This document shows positions 1-5,916 of a DNA stretch of 6,186 nt, piece after piece. Source of the DNA: Prevotellaceae bacterium (GTDB lineage Bacteria > Bacteroidota > Bacteroidia > Bacteroidales > UBA932); the NCBI GenBank assembly GCA_031259655.1, contig JAIRLF010000106.1, forward strand, positions 1 to 6,186. Reading direction: 5' to 3'. The position numbers and the translations under genes are program-made. The notes below the pieces were generated by a model. It was not told the DNA's origin. It saw nothing but the letters and a program-made list of their open reading frames with translations, and searched no databases. The stretch's first letter is position 1. Each line of letters begins with the position of its first letter.

Positions 1-82
1 GTATTGTTTCTTTTTCAAAACAGTCCTTTTTTCTTTAAAAAATTCTTATTACTAAAGTTAAACATCGTAAAATTCCAAGGTG

Positions 83-90
83 CAAAGTTA
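83..90 (-). promoter_or_regulatory. Possible Bacteroidetes -7 promoter element
   Basis: On the minus strand this reads TAACTTTG, which matches the Bacteroidetes -7 consensus TAnnTTTG. A TTTG-type -33 element at the usual spacing is not seen; the nearest TTG is about 26 bases upstream, so support is weak. If real, it would drive a gene lying left of the window, with its leader in positions 1-80. Confidence 0.25.
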
Positions 91-98
91 TTAAAAAA

Positions 99-120
99 AT
101 TGATTACTACTCTAATCAAT
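99..120. repeat. Perfect 8-bp inverted repeat (operator- or terminator-like)
   Basis: ATTGATTA and TAATCAAT are perfect inverted arms separated by six bases (CTACTC). On the minus strand the hairpin is followed directly by a run of T. On the plus strand a T run begins three bases after it. The stem is almost entirely A/T, so it would be a weak terminator. It also lies just upstream of the possible -7 element at 83-90, where an operator could sit. The function is undecided. Confidence 0.4.
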
Positions 121-297
121 GTGTTTTTTAATCTTTTTTAACACTAAATCACGCTCTTTTAGACTTCGATAAGGCAAAAAGGTTTAATAAAAAATAGAGA
201 ACATACAGAAAAAATTGAGTGTATTTCAAAATGTTAAACATTCTTTAATGACTGTTTGCTATTTCCTGACCGTATATAATATAATATGAAGTGATTA

Positions 298-373
298 TCT
301 ACCCTTATGCGGGTAGAGTATCTACCCTTATGCGGGTAGAGTGTCTACCCCTATGCGGGTAGAGTGTCTACCC
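298..373. repeat. 23-bp tandem palindromic repeat, 3.3 copies
   Basis: Three tandem 23-base units, each TCTACCC-N6-GGGTAGA-N3, start at 298, 321 and 344. A fourth TCTACCC half-unit occupies 367-373. The N6 loop is TTATGC, TTATGC and CTATGC; the N3 spacer is GTA, GTG and GTG. All arms are identical. Each GGGTAGA can pair either with the TCTACCC before it (6-base loop) or the one after it (3-base loop), giving alternative hairpins. It lies downstream of the B12 operon terminator. The role is unknown; it could be a REP-like intergenic element or a cluster of protein-binding sites. Confidence 0.85.
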
Positions 374-375
374 AA

Positions 376-443
376 AATCGTAAATCAACAATCGTAAATC
401 AAAAATCAACAATCGTAAATCAAAAATCAACAATCAAAAAATC
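376..443. repeat. A/T-rich 21-bp direct repeat
   Basis: Two identical 21-base units (390-410 and 411-431) begin AATCGTAAATC and end AATCAAC. They are preceded by a 14-base shortened copy (376-389) and followed by a degenerate tail that runs into the terminator. Such low-complexity tandem repeats are often seen between genes in Bacteroidales. No coding potential is apparent. Confidence 0.75.
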
Positions 444-473
444 CTCTGCGAAATCGTTTCCGATTTGCAGAGG
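436..473 (-). terminator. Rho-independent terminator of the B12 operon
   Basis: A stem is formed by 443-449 plus 451-456 pairing with 461-473. It has 13 base pairs with one bulged base at 450 and a TTTC tetraloop at 457-460. Read on the minus strand it is followed after one base by six T (plus-strand A at 436-441). It lies 34 bases downstream of the stop codon of the DUF6580 gene, so it ends the minus-strand operon. Confidence 0.85.
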
Positions 474-507
474 ACGTTGCAAAATTGTTAAAAACTAAAA
501 AACTTAA

Positions 508-1089
508 TCATTTATTCTTTAAAACCACAGCCTTTTGTAGTTTAGGAAAACGTTTCAAACTATATTCGAATACTCCGAACAGCAAGACAGTGTAGACAAA
601 ATCGCCGGTTAAGGTGTTTTTGAAGAATGGGAGACCGGCGATATAACACGACATAAGTCCTTTGAACGTATGCGGATACATGTTCCACGACAGCCATACG
701 CCAAAGTTCGAGACGAGGAAAAATATTACCGACGCACTTATCGCCGCTATCACAATGTTGACGATTCGAATTTCTTTCAATGCAAACATGCCCAACACCA
801 CTATCAACGCAAACGCCAGGTAAGTGAACAGCGCGCCGCCGTAGAACCATACAAATCCATCGAAATATTGTGCGTAAACAATGTTGTTCAACAACAAATC
901 GCTTATCCACATCGCAACAAGCGGAACAACAAACGCCAAATAACGCCGGCTGTAATATGCCGCTCCAAAGAGCGCCATACCTCCAACAGGCGCGAAATTC
1001 GCCGGATGAGGTATCAATCGACTCAGCGCCGCCAGCAATATCAGGACGCTGATTACTCCAAATCTGAGATTTATTTTTATTCTTTCCAT
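508..1089 (-). CDS. DUF6580 family putative membrane transport protein
   Basis: A 193-residue polytopic inner-membrane protein. Hydrophobic segments lie at roughly residues 10-26, 33-48, 50-68, 80-103, 106-135 and 162-178, giving about five or six membrane spans. I recognise the DUF6580 family from the N-terminal motif RLIPHPANFAPVGGMALFGA (residues 24-43) and the C-terminal part, where SNFGVWLS, MYPHTFKGLMSCY and AGLPFFKNTLTGD occur. The family is annotated only as putative transporters. Size and topology recall the substrate-binding S components of ECF transporters, but no ECF motif can be proven by eye. It starts 12 bases after the stop of the upstream lipoprotein gene and ends just before a terminator, so it is the last gene of the cobalamin-riboswitch operon. 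I infer a role in cobalamin or corrinoid-precursor passage across the inner membrane; this is not demonstrated by the sequence. The start is ATG at 1089, giving a basic N-terminus (MERIKINLRF). Confidence 0.85.
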   Translation of the reverse strand: MERIKINLRFGVISVLILLAALSRLIPHPANFAPVGGMALFGAAYYSRRYLAFVVPLVAMWISDLLLNNIVYAQYFDGFVWFYGGALFTYLAFALIVVLGMFALKEIRIVNIVIAAISASVIFFLVSNFGVWLSWNMYPHTFKGLMSCYIAGLPFFKNTLTGDFVYTVLLFGVFEYSLKRFPKLQKAVVLKNK

Positions 1090-1101
1090 TTATGCTATAT
1101 T

Positions 1102-2757
1102 TTAATCAAAGTTCATATCTGTAGGGATATACGCTTCGGTAGATATTTCGCCGACGATGGCGCCCTGCGCGTTCACAGCGGTACTAACCTTAACGAAATC
1201 AATGTGTTTCAGATTGGCGGGCGAGCCGTCAACTTGAACAGCGTTTTCTATCCAAAATTCCGAAACATCTCCGTCGGCATATCCCCATTCGTAGCATTTC
1301 GAGATTTCGAATCCGGATCCGGATTCAATCCCGAAAGTCGAATTAAGACAGGTACCGACCAGCGTATAATATGTTTCGGCAATAAATTTCGGATAACCAC
1401 CGCCTCGACTCACCATACCGGCATGTCCCATATTGTCTATCCACAGCGCACTGTAATCGGCGGTAGCCGGTTTGTAATAGGTAAGTGCATAACGCTGTTT
1501 TGTTTCGGTTTTGCCGGTTTCGCTACCTTTGAGTTCGAACCATGTGTCGTCGGGTTGTCCGTTGCCGTTGTTGTCCTGCATCACCCACACGATTCCCGAT
1601 TCACACCAATCGTTAAAAGCATTACCTTTAATCTTTATGTCGGGAACATCCGGTTTATTTTCAACGCTATGGTCGAAACCGACAATCCAATATCCGCCAA
1701 AAGCGCCGATATGGAAAAATCCGTTTTCCTTACCGCACCAGTCTTGCAAAATATTTAAAGCCTCCGTTTGATTCGTAGCCAAGATACTGTTGACGAATTG
1801 CCCGGGTGCGGGCATATAGTAAAAGGCTTGAGTGGCATATTTGTTTTCGCCGTCCTTACGAAAGAAAACGTCTTCGGGCGGGGTGCAGGTTACTTCCACT
1901 TCGGCAGTTGCTCCCGTACTTATCTCGCTCACGGCGATGCGATAGACGCCGCCTTCCGCCGATGGCGTAAACGTGAAATATTCGCCTGTTTCTGTCTGCG
2001 TAGCGCCGTCAACTTTCCATTCGAAAGCCGCCGGACTGTCGATACCGACAATTACCGGCGCCAATACCAGATTTCTGCCAATCGGGACGGTCATCTTTCG
2101 CAATTCGTTCGCGTTGTCGGGTGAACGATAACGTCCATTGTCGAAAAATAATTCGGGCGTCTGCCCTGGTAATACCTTGACACTGATACTGTGCAAATCC
2201 TCCCCGTCTTCGGTGGCGACTTGCAAGTTAAGCAAGTAATCGCCCGTTTCCGTCCGGTTGAATACGTAAGTATCGCTTTCGCTGACAATTTCGTCGTTCA
2301 ATCGCCACCGGTAAGTAGCGTTTTCGGCATTTTCGACTTCGGCGACAAATTCCATGTCGATACCGGCAAACGCTATCGCAGCCGGCGGCATGGTAATTTG
2401 CGGAGGAACTTTTTCGAATACCGAAATCTTTATTTGTCCTTCAGCCGAACCATTAACAGCATCCACACGGAAGTTCACAAAATATTCGCCCAACTTTTCG
2501 GCGACAAAAGTATATCCTGTTTCTGTGGAAACGATTTTCCCCTCGATAGTCCACGCAAAAACAGGCTGTTCGGCGTTTTCCACTATGGCGGTAAGAGTCA
2601 CGCTTTCGCCGAGTTTCAATTTACGCTCGTCGTTACCCGACGCAAAGGATATTACGGGAGCGCCCGGCTCCGCCGGTTCGCTGTTCTTCGAACACGACAA
2701 CAGCAAAACCGCAAAAATAACCGGAAGTAAATACTTCATTCTAATCACCTTTTTCAT
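1102..2757 (-). CDS. Surface lipoprotein with Ig/PKD-like domains, BtuH-like candidate
   Basis: A 551-residue predicted lipoprotein. The signal peptide ends in the lipobox LLSC with Cys22 as the lipidated residue. Three Ig/PKD-like beta-sandwich domains follow at about 34-116, 117-198 and 200-293. Each has a core tryptophan (FAWTIEG, YRWRLND, FEWKVDG) and a G-x-Y strand near its end. The C-terminal module (about 294-551) contains PAPGQF (316-321), two WC-type positions (W340-C341, W384-C385) and an Asp/Asn-rich loop DNNGNGQPDDTW (395-406) that resembles a calcium-binding loop. This architecture is typical of Bacteroides proteins annotated 'cell surface protein' or PKD-like in cobalamin loci and resembles the BtuH family of surface B12-binding lipoproteins. 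The BtuH assignment rests on architecture and context. It lies 58 bases after the BtuG-like gene. The start is uncertain: an in-frame ATG at 2739 (Met7) is preceded by AAAGGTG and leaves a shorter signal peptide. Confidence 0.8.
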   Translation of the reverse strand: MKKVIRMKYLLPVIFAVLLLSCSKNSEPAEPGAPVISFASGNDERKLKLGESVTLTAIVENAEQPVFAWTIEGKIVSTETGYTFVAEKLGEYFVNFRVDAVNGSAEGQIKISVFEKVPPQITMPPAAIAFAGIDMEFVAEVENAENATYRWRLNDEIVSESDTYVFNRTETGDYLLNLQVATEDGEDLHSISVKVLPGQTPELFFDNGRYRSPDNANELRKMTVPIGRNLVLAPVIVGIDSPAAFEWKVDGATQTETGEYFTFTPSAEGGVYRIAVSEISTGATAEVEVTCTPPEDVFFRKDGENKYATQAFYYMPAPGQFVNSILATNQTEALNILQDWCGKENGFFHIGAFGGYWIVGFDHSVENKPDVPDIKIKGNAFNDWCESGIVWVMQDNNGNGQPDDTWFELKGSETGKTETKQRYALTYYKPATADYSALWIDNMGHAGMVSRGGGYPKFIAETYYTLVGTCLNSTFGIESGSGFEISKCYEWGYADGDVSEFWIENAVQVDGSPANLKHIDFVKVSTAVNAQGAIVGEISTEAYIPTDMNFD

Positions 2758-2815
2758 CTAATCTTATTTAATAATTATCATTTCAAATTGAGAATTATCT
2801 CATCATTCATTCCTC

Positions 2816-4015
2816 TCATATCTCATCTTTCTTTTTCAGTTTTTTCCTTGTAAAGGCGATATGAGCCGGAACATCGCCCGTTCCGTCCGAGGTCTCCCAT
2901 TTTTTCCTGCCGTCGGGCGTGAAACAGTAGAGCATTCCGGGATTGATGTAATTCTTTGCATCGGTTACATATATTTCTCTTGTTTCGGGATTAACGGCGA
3001 TACCGTAAGGCGCTTCGATTTGCTTGTCCGTTCCGTCGGTAATAAAGTTTTGGGAGACGACCGACTGGGTTTGTGTGTTGATAATGGCGTACGACACAGT
3101 GTTTTTACTCGTATTATTATTCCATTCGGAGCTGTAGACGTATATCGAATCGCCGGCAGCGCACAGCTCGCTTGCCGGCAGATTGAGGATATGCGTTACC
3201 ATATCGTTTTTTGTGTTGAGAATGTATGTGTTGGAATGTATATTCTTGTTGTCGCCGCGTGAAGTTACATAGATATTTCCGTAATTATCCGCTTCCAGAC
3301 GGTGTAGATTGATGCCTACAACGATTTTTTTGACTTCCTTAAATGATTCCATATCAATAACCGAAACCGTATTGTCGTAGTTTGGCGCTCGATAGCCTCC
3401 CGAATTTGCGACATACATTCTTTTGTCGATAATCACCATTTCTTCCGGCTGGTATCCGACGATGCAAGTGTCTGTGATACGAAAAGATGCGGTGTCAATC
3501 TTTGCAACATATCCCAGACGCGCATTCGGATCGATAAGCACCGGTCCGGCATACGAACTGACGTAGGCATATCCCTTGTCGAAGACAATGTAGCGGCAAT
3601 TGGGTATCGAAATTGTGGCGATATGTTTGGCGGTGTTTACGTCCATGACTTCAACCAGATGCGAACAGTTAATCACGGCATACAGTTTGTCGCCATAAAT
3701 CTGGATATCGTTCCCGACGTCGCCCAATTCGTTTACTACATTCGGGTTGCGTTCGGGGAAAATGTTTTTGTGATATACGCCCGTCTCATAATCAAAATAA
3801 TCAAGCGAGGCTTTGTTGCTTCCCATATTTCCCTCGTTCAGCAGGAAAAAACCTTTTATTGGTCCCTCATTGCCTTCGGTGACGGAAGTTTCGGTCGAAG
3901 GGATTATTTCGTCGCCGTCGTTCCGGCACGACAAGAAACATACCAGCATAATCAACCCCGCCAACCACAAACGCCGGACATTTCCGATGTTCTGTTTATT
4001 ATTCATATCATTCAT
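2816..4015 (-). CDS. btuG: BtuG-like surface B12-binding lipoprotein (YncE/DUF5074 beta-propeller)
   Basis: A 399-residue lipoprotein predicted to form a beta-propeller. The N-terminus has a basic stretch (VRR, 13-15), a hydrophobic segment and the relaxed lipobox FLSC with Cys30. The acidic residues after it (NDGDE, 32-36) resemble the Bacteroidetes signal for export to the outer surface. A linker to about residue 53 leads into the propeller. Family landmarks are FFLLNEGNMGSNKASLDYF (56-74), GNDIQIYGDKLYAVIN (101-116), YQPEEMVIIDKRMYVANSGG (188-207), APYGIAVNPETREIYVTDA (335-353) and the closing GTGDVPAHIAF (378-388). These match the DUF5074/YncE-like proteins that include BtuG, the high-affinity surface B12 binder that works with the TonB-dependent receptor BtuB in Bacteroides. 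It is the first gene after a cobalamin riboswitch, which supports the role. BtuB is not in this window. ATG at 4015 is used; an in-frame ATG three codons later is also possible. Confidence 0.85.
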   Translation of the reverse strand: MNDMNNKQNIGNVRRLWLAGLIMLVCFLSCRNDGDEIIPSTETSVTEGNEGPIKGFFLLNEGNMGSNKASLDYFDYETGVYHKNIFPERNPNVVNELGDVGNDIQIYGDKLYAVINCSHLVEVMDVNTAKHIATISIPNCRYIVFDKGYAYVSSYAGPVLIDPNARLGYVAKIDTASFRITDTCIVGYQPEEMVIIDKRMYVANSGGYRAPNYDNTVSVIDMESFKEVKKIVVGINLHRLEADNYGNIYVTSRGDNKNIHSNTYILNTKNDMVTHILNLPASELCAAGDSIYVYSSEWNNNTSKNTVSYAIINTQTQSVVSQNFITDGTDKQIEAPYGIAVNPETREIYVTDAKNYINPGMLYCFTPDGRKKWETSDGTGDVPAHIAFTRKKLKKKDEI

Positions 4016-4206
4016 ACTAATTTATACTTCTTTATAATTAAATATACATTTTCAATAAACAGCCTCCGGCGAAACAATACAGGATAACAAGAAAGAATAT
4101 CGGCGAAACCCAACTTTTTCGTTTCCAAGCTTCATTCCTCGAAAGCTTTGTAACTGAACTTCTCCCCTATCCTCTCAACACGAGAGGAACAACAAAAAAG
4201 CGTTCT
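4016..4206 (-). other. Long leader between B12 aptamer and btuG-like gene
   Basis: About 190 bases separate the 3' end of the aptamer P1 stem from the start codon at 4015. It contains a hairpin (CCTCTC / GAGAGG, 4171-4187, loop 5) with no following T run. It also has a second imperfect AAGCTT-based inverted repeat around 4125-4150 and a GGAGG motif at 4063-4067 that is too far from the start codon to be its ribosome site. A possible 27-codon reading frame runs from 4135 to 4052. Part of this stretch probably acts as the riboswitch expression platform. I see no clear intrinsic terminator, so control at translation is the simpler guess. Confidence 0.5.
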
Positions 4207-4390
4207 ATTTTGGCAGGTCTTCTGACTTACTCTTTTCTTTGAATATCCTTCCCGTTTCGCTTATCGAAACAGTGGGTTTTGTGTCTTATTCAAAGATTTC
4301 GACAGAGTTTACAGCAGCGGGTCTGTTCAGGATTTTCACCTGATTCCCTTTTCACCACTCATCCGTATGCAGGAATCGTAACACCAAAAT
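4207..4390 (-). ncRNA. Cobalamin (B12/AdoCbl) riboswitch
   Basis: Read on the minus strand, the aptamer contains the B12 box AAGTCAGAAGACCTGCC (4228 to 4212). It also has the conserved core block GGTGAAAATCCTGAACAG (from 4340), followed by ACCCGCTGCTGTAAA. The outer P1 stem is formed by ATTTTGG (4390-4384) with CCAAAAT (4213-4207), seven perfect pairs. A peripheral arm is closed by TCTTTGAAT pairing with ATTCAAAGA and carries an inner hairpin TGTTTCG / CGAAACG. This is a class recognised with high confidence. Ligand binding normally lowers expression of downstream uptake genes, here the BtuG-like gene and the two genes after it. Confidence 0.97.
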
Positions 4391-4396
4391 CCGGCG

Positions 4397-4425
4397 CAAA
4401 GGTAACATATTTTTTATTATACAAA
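4397..4425 (-). promoter_or_regulatory. Bacteroidetes-type promoter of the B12 operon
   Basis: On the minus strand a -33-like TTTG (4425-4422) is separated by 17 bases from TACCTTTG (4404-4397), matching the Bacteroidetes -7 consensus TAnnTTTG. The spacer is slightly shorter than the usual 19-21. A start point six or seven bases downstream falls at about 4390-4391, exactly where the riboswitch P1 stem begins, which supports the assignment. Confidence 0.65.
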
Positions 4426-4552
4426 CCGAATAACTTTTGAACGAGGGTGTATTTGACTATGTCGATTTAAAAATTCAAATTGTTGCTTTTCGCAAACAAT
4501 GGTTAAGCATCCACAACGGGCGGCAACGGGTACAAAACAGCCGGCGTCAGCC

Positions 4553-4573
4553 ACTCTTAACTCTTAACTCTTA
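4553..4573. repeat. Three tandem copies of heptamer ACTCTTA
   Basis: Three perfect tandem copies of ACTCTTA lie just downstream of the rarA stop codon (rarA is on the minus strand). They are followed by degenerate TTTTTAG / TTCTTTAG sequence up to the gene. This is a short simple repeat of the kind common between Bacteroidales genes. The remainder of 4426-4592 holds no gene and no clear terminator that I can see. Confidence 0.7.
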
Positions 4574-4592
4574 GTTTTTAGTTCTTTAGCAA

Positions 4593-5870
4593 TCAATAGT
4601 CATATTTACTCCAGAGCGTTTGCAGTTTTTTCAAGATTTCGGCTTCTTTCGGATTATTTCCAGGTTGATAAAACTTGCTTCCGGAAATTTCTTCGGGTAG
4701 AAACTCTTGATTCACAAAATTTCCCTGAAACGAGTGAGCATATTTATAGTTTTTACCATAATCCAACTGTTTCATCAATTTTGTAGGCGCATTGCGCAAG
4801 TGTAGGGGCACGGGCAAGTCGCCGGTTTGTTTCACGGCGCCAATAGCGGCTTCGATAGCCATGTATGAGGCATTGCTTTTGGGCGAAGTTGCGAGATACA
4901 CAGTTACTTCCGATAAAATAATACGACTTTCGGGCATACCTATTTTATTAATGGCGTCGAAACATGCATTTGCTAACAAAAGTGCGTTAGGATTCGCAAG
5001 TCCGATATCTTCCGACGCCAAAATGACCAGTCTACGGGCAATAAACAGAGGGTCTTCGCCGCCCTCAATCATTCGCGCCAACCAATAGACGGCGGCATTA
5101 GGGTCGCTTCCTCGCACCGATTTGATGAACGCTGAAATAATATCGTAATGCTGTTCGCCGTTTTTATCGTAAAGGGCGATATTTTCCTGCAGAATCTTTG
5201 TAACATCTTCATTGTTAATTACGATATTAATTGAATCGCCGGCGACTCGAACTATCATATCGAGTATATTCAACAATTTACGGGCGTCGCCTCCCGAAAA
5301 TCGGAACAACGCTTCGGTTTCTTCTATCGAAAACTGTTTCTTTTTCAAGTAAATATCTTCTGTTATTGCTCGATTCAACAAGATTTCCAAATCTTCTTTG
5401 TCCAACGATTTCAGAACATACACTTGCGAACGGGATAATAGAGGCGTAATCACCTCAAAAGAAGGATTTTCGGTAGTAGCGCCGATAAGAATAACAATGC
5501 CTTTTTCGACCGCGCCAAGCAAAGAATCCTGTTGAGATTTACTAAACCGGTGTATTTCGTCGATAAACAAAATCGGGCTTGGCGTGGAAAAGAATTTTTG
5601 TTTTTTCGCCGATTCGATAACGTCTCTGATATCTTTCACGCCTGAATTGATGGCGCTAAGGCTGAAAAATGCACGGTTTTGTTTGTTTGCAATAATCTGA
5701 GCCAATGTAGTTTTCCCCACTCCCGGAGGTCCCCAAAGAATAAACGATGAAATATTGTCAGATTCAATCATATTACGCAAAATCGCACCTTTCCCTACAA
5801 GATGTTTTTGTCCGATATATTCATCTAAGGTTTTGGGTCTTAACCGTTCTGCGAGGGGCGTATTTTCCAT
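4593..5870 (-). CDS. rarA: Replication-associated recombination protein A (AAA+ ATPase)
   Basis: A 425-residue cytosolic AAA+ ATPase of the RarA/MgsA (WRNIP1) family, which acts with SSB and RecA at stalled or collapsed replication forks. The N-terminus PLAERLRPKTLDEYIGQKHL is characteristic. Walker A GPPGVGKTT is at residues 47-55, Walker B ILFIDEIHRF at 100-109, the sensor 1 region GATTENPSFE at 130-139 and sensor 2 GGDARKLLN at 194-202. The C-terminal tetramerisation region carries RGSDPNAAVYWLARMIEGGE (253-272), ASEDIGLANP and SPKSNASYMAI. The length is normal for the family and no key residue is missing. I chose ATG at 5870, because the family starts a few residues before PLAER and an A-rich stretch precedes this ATG. 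An in-frame GTG at 5909 would add 13 residues of no family likeness. It follows the TPR gene by 46 bases, probably in one transcript. Confidence 0.96.
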   Translation of the reverse strand: MENTPLAERLRPKTLDEYIGQKHLVGKGAILRNMIESDNISSFILWGPPGVGKTTLAQIIANKQNRAFFSLSAINSGVKDIRDVIESAKKQKFFSTPSPILFIDEIHRFSKSQQDSLLGAVEKGIVILIGATTENPSFEVITPLLSRSQVYVLKSLDKEDLEILLNRAITEDIYLKKKQFSIEETEALFRFSGGDARKLLNILDMIVRVAGDSINIVINNEDVTKILQENIALYDKNGEQHYDIISAFIKSVRGSDPNAAVYWLARMIEGGEDPLFIARRLVILASEDIGLANPNALLLANACFDAINKIGMPESRIILSEVTVYLATSPKSNASYMAIEAAIGAVKQTGDLPVPLHLRNAPTKLMKQLDYGKNYKYAHSFQGNFVNQEFLPEEISGSKFYQPGNNPKEAEILKKLQTLWSKYDY

Positions 5871-5916
5871 TTCGCTATTATTTTTTTGAATACAACAAGA
5901 TTGTCGCACATAATTC

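Larger units (their letters stand above)
1..297. other. AT-rich intergenic region, no gene seen
   Basis: I see no supported coding sequence on either strand. The stretch is strongly AT-rich, with many A and T runs, unlike the GC-richer genes to its right. It contains a perfect inverted repeat at 99-120 and a possible minus-strand promoter element at 83-90, listed separately. It probably separates the terminator of the B12 operon from the 5' region of another minus-strand gene lying beyond position 1. Confidence 0.6.

Noticed and set aside
298..443. CRISPR array
   Set aside because: The units are directly tandem with spacers of only 3 to 6 near-constant bases, there are no unique spacers of about 30 bases, and no cas genes are present.
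670..1758. Long plus-strand open frame of 362 codons antisense to the DUF6580 and BtuH-like genes
   Set aside because: It spans two clear minus-strand genes and the gap between them. Its product is rich in Arg, His and Gln with no domain or signal, and both opposite genes have strong family motifs. It is a shadow frame.
2191..2761. Plus-strand open frames of 179 and 135 codons over the N-terminal part of the BtuH-like gene
   Set aside because: They are antisense to recognisable Ig-like domains and a lipoprotein signal peptide, overlap each other in different frames, and show no family likeness.
4194..4397. Extended P1 pairing (GCG with CGC) followed by six T as a ligand-dependent terminator
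   Set aside because: The 5' GCG at 4397-4395 overlaps the -7 promoter element and lies upstream of the predicted transcript start, so it would not be in the RNA. The remaining P1 stem is separated from the T run by seven bases.
5871..5909. GTG start giving rarA 13 extra residues
   Set aside because: The added residues have no likeness to the RarA family N-terminus, and ATG at 5870 gives the usual start a few residues before PLAER.
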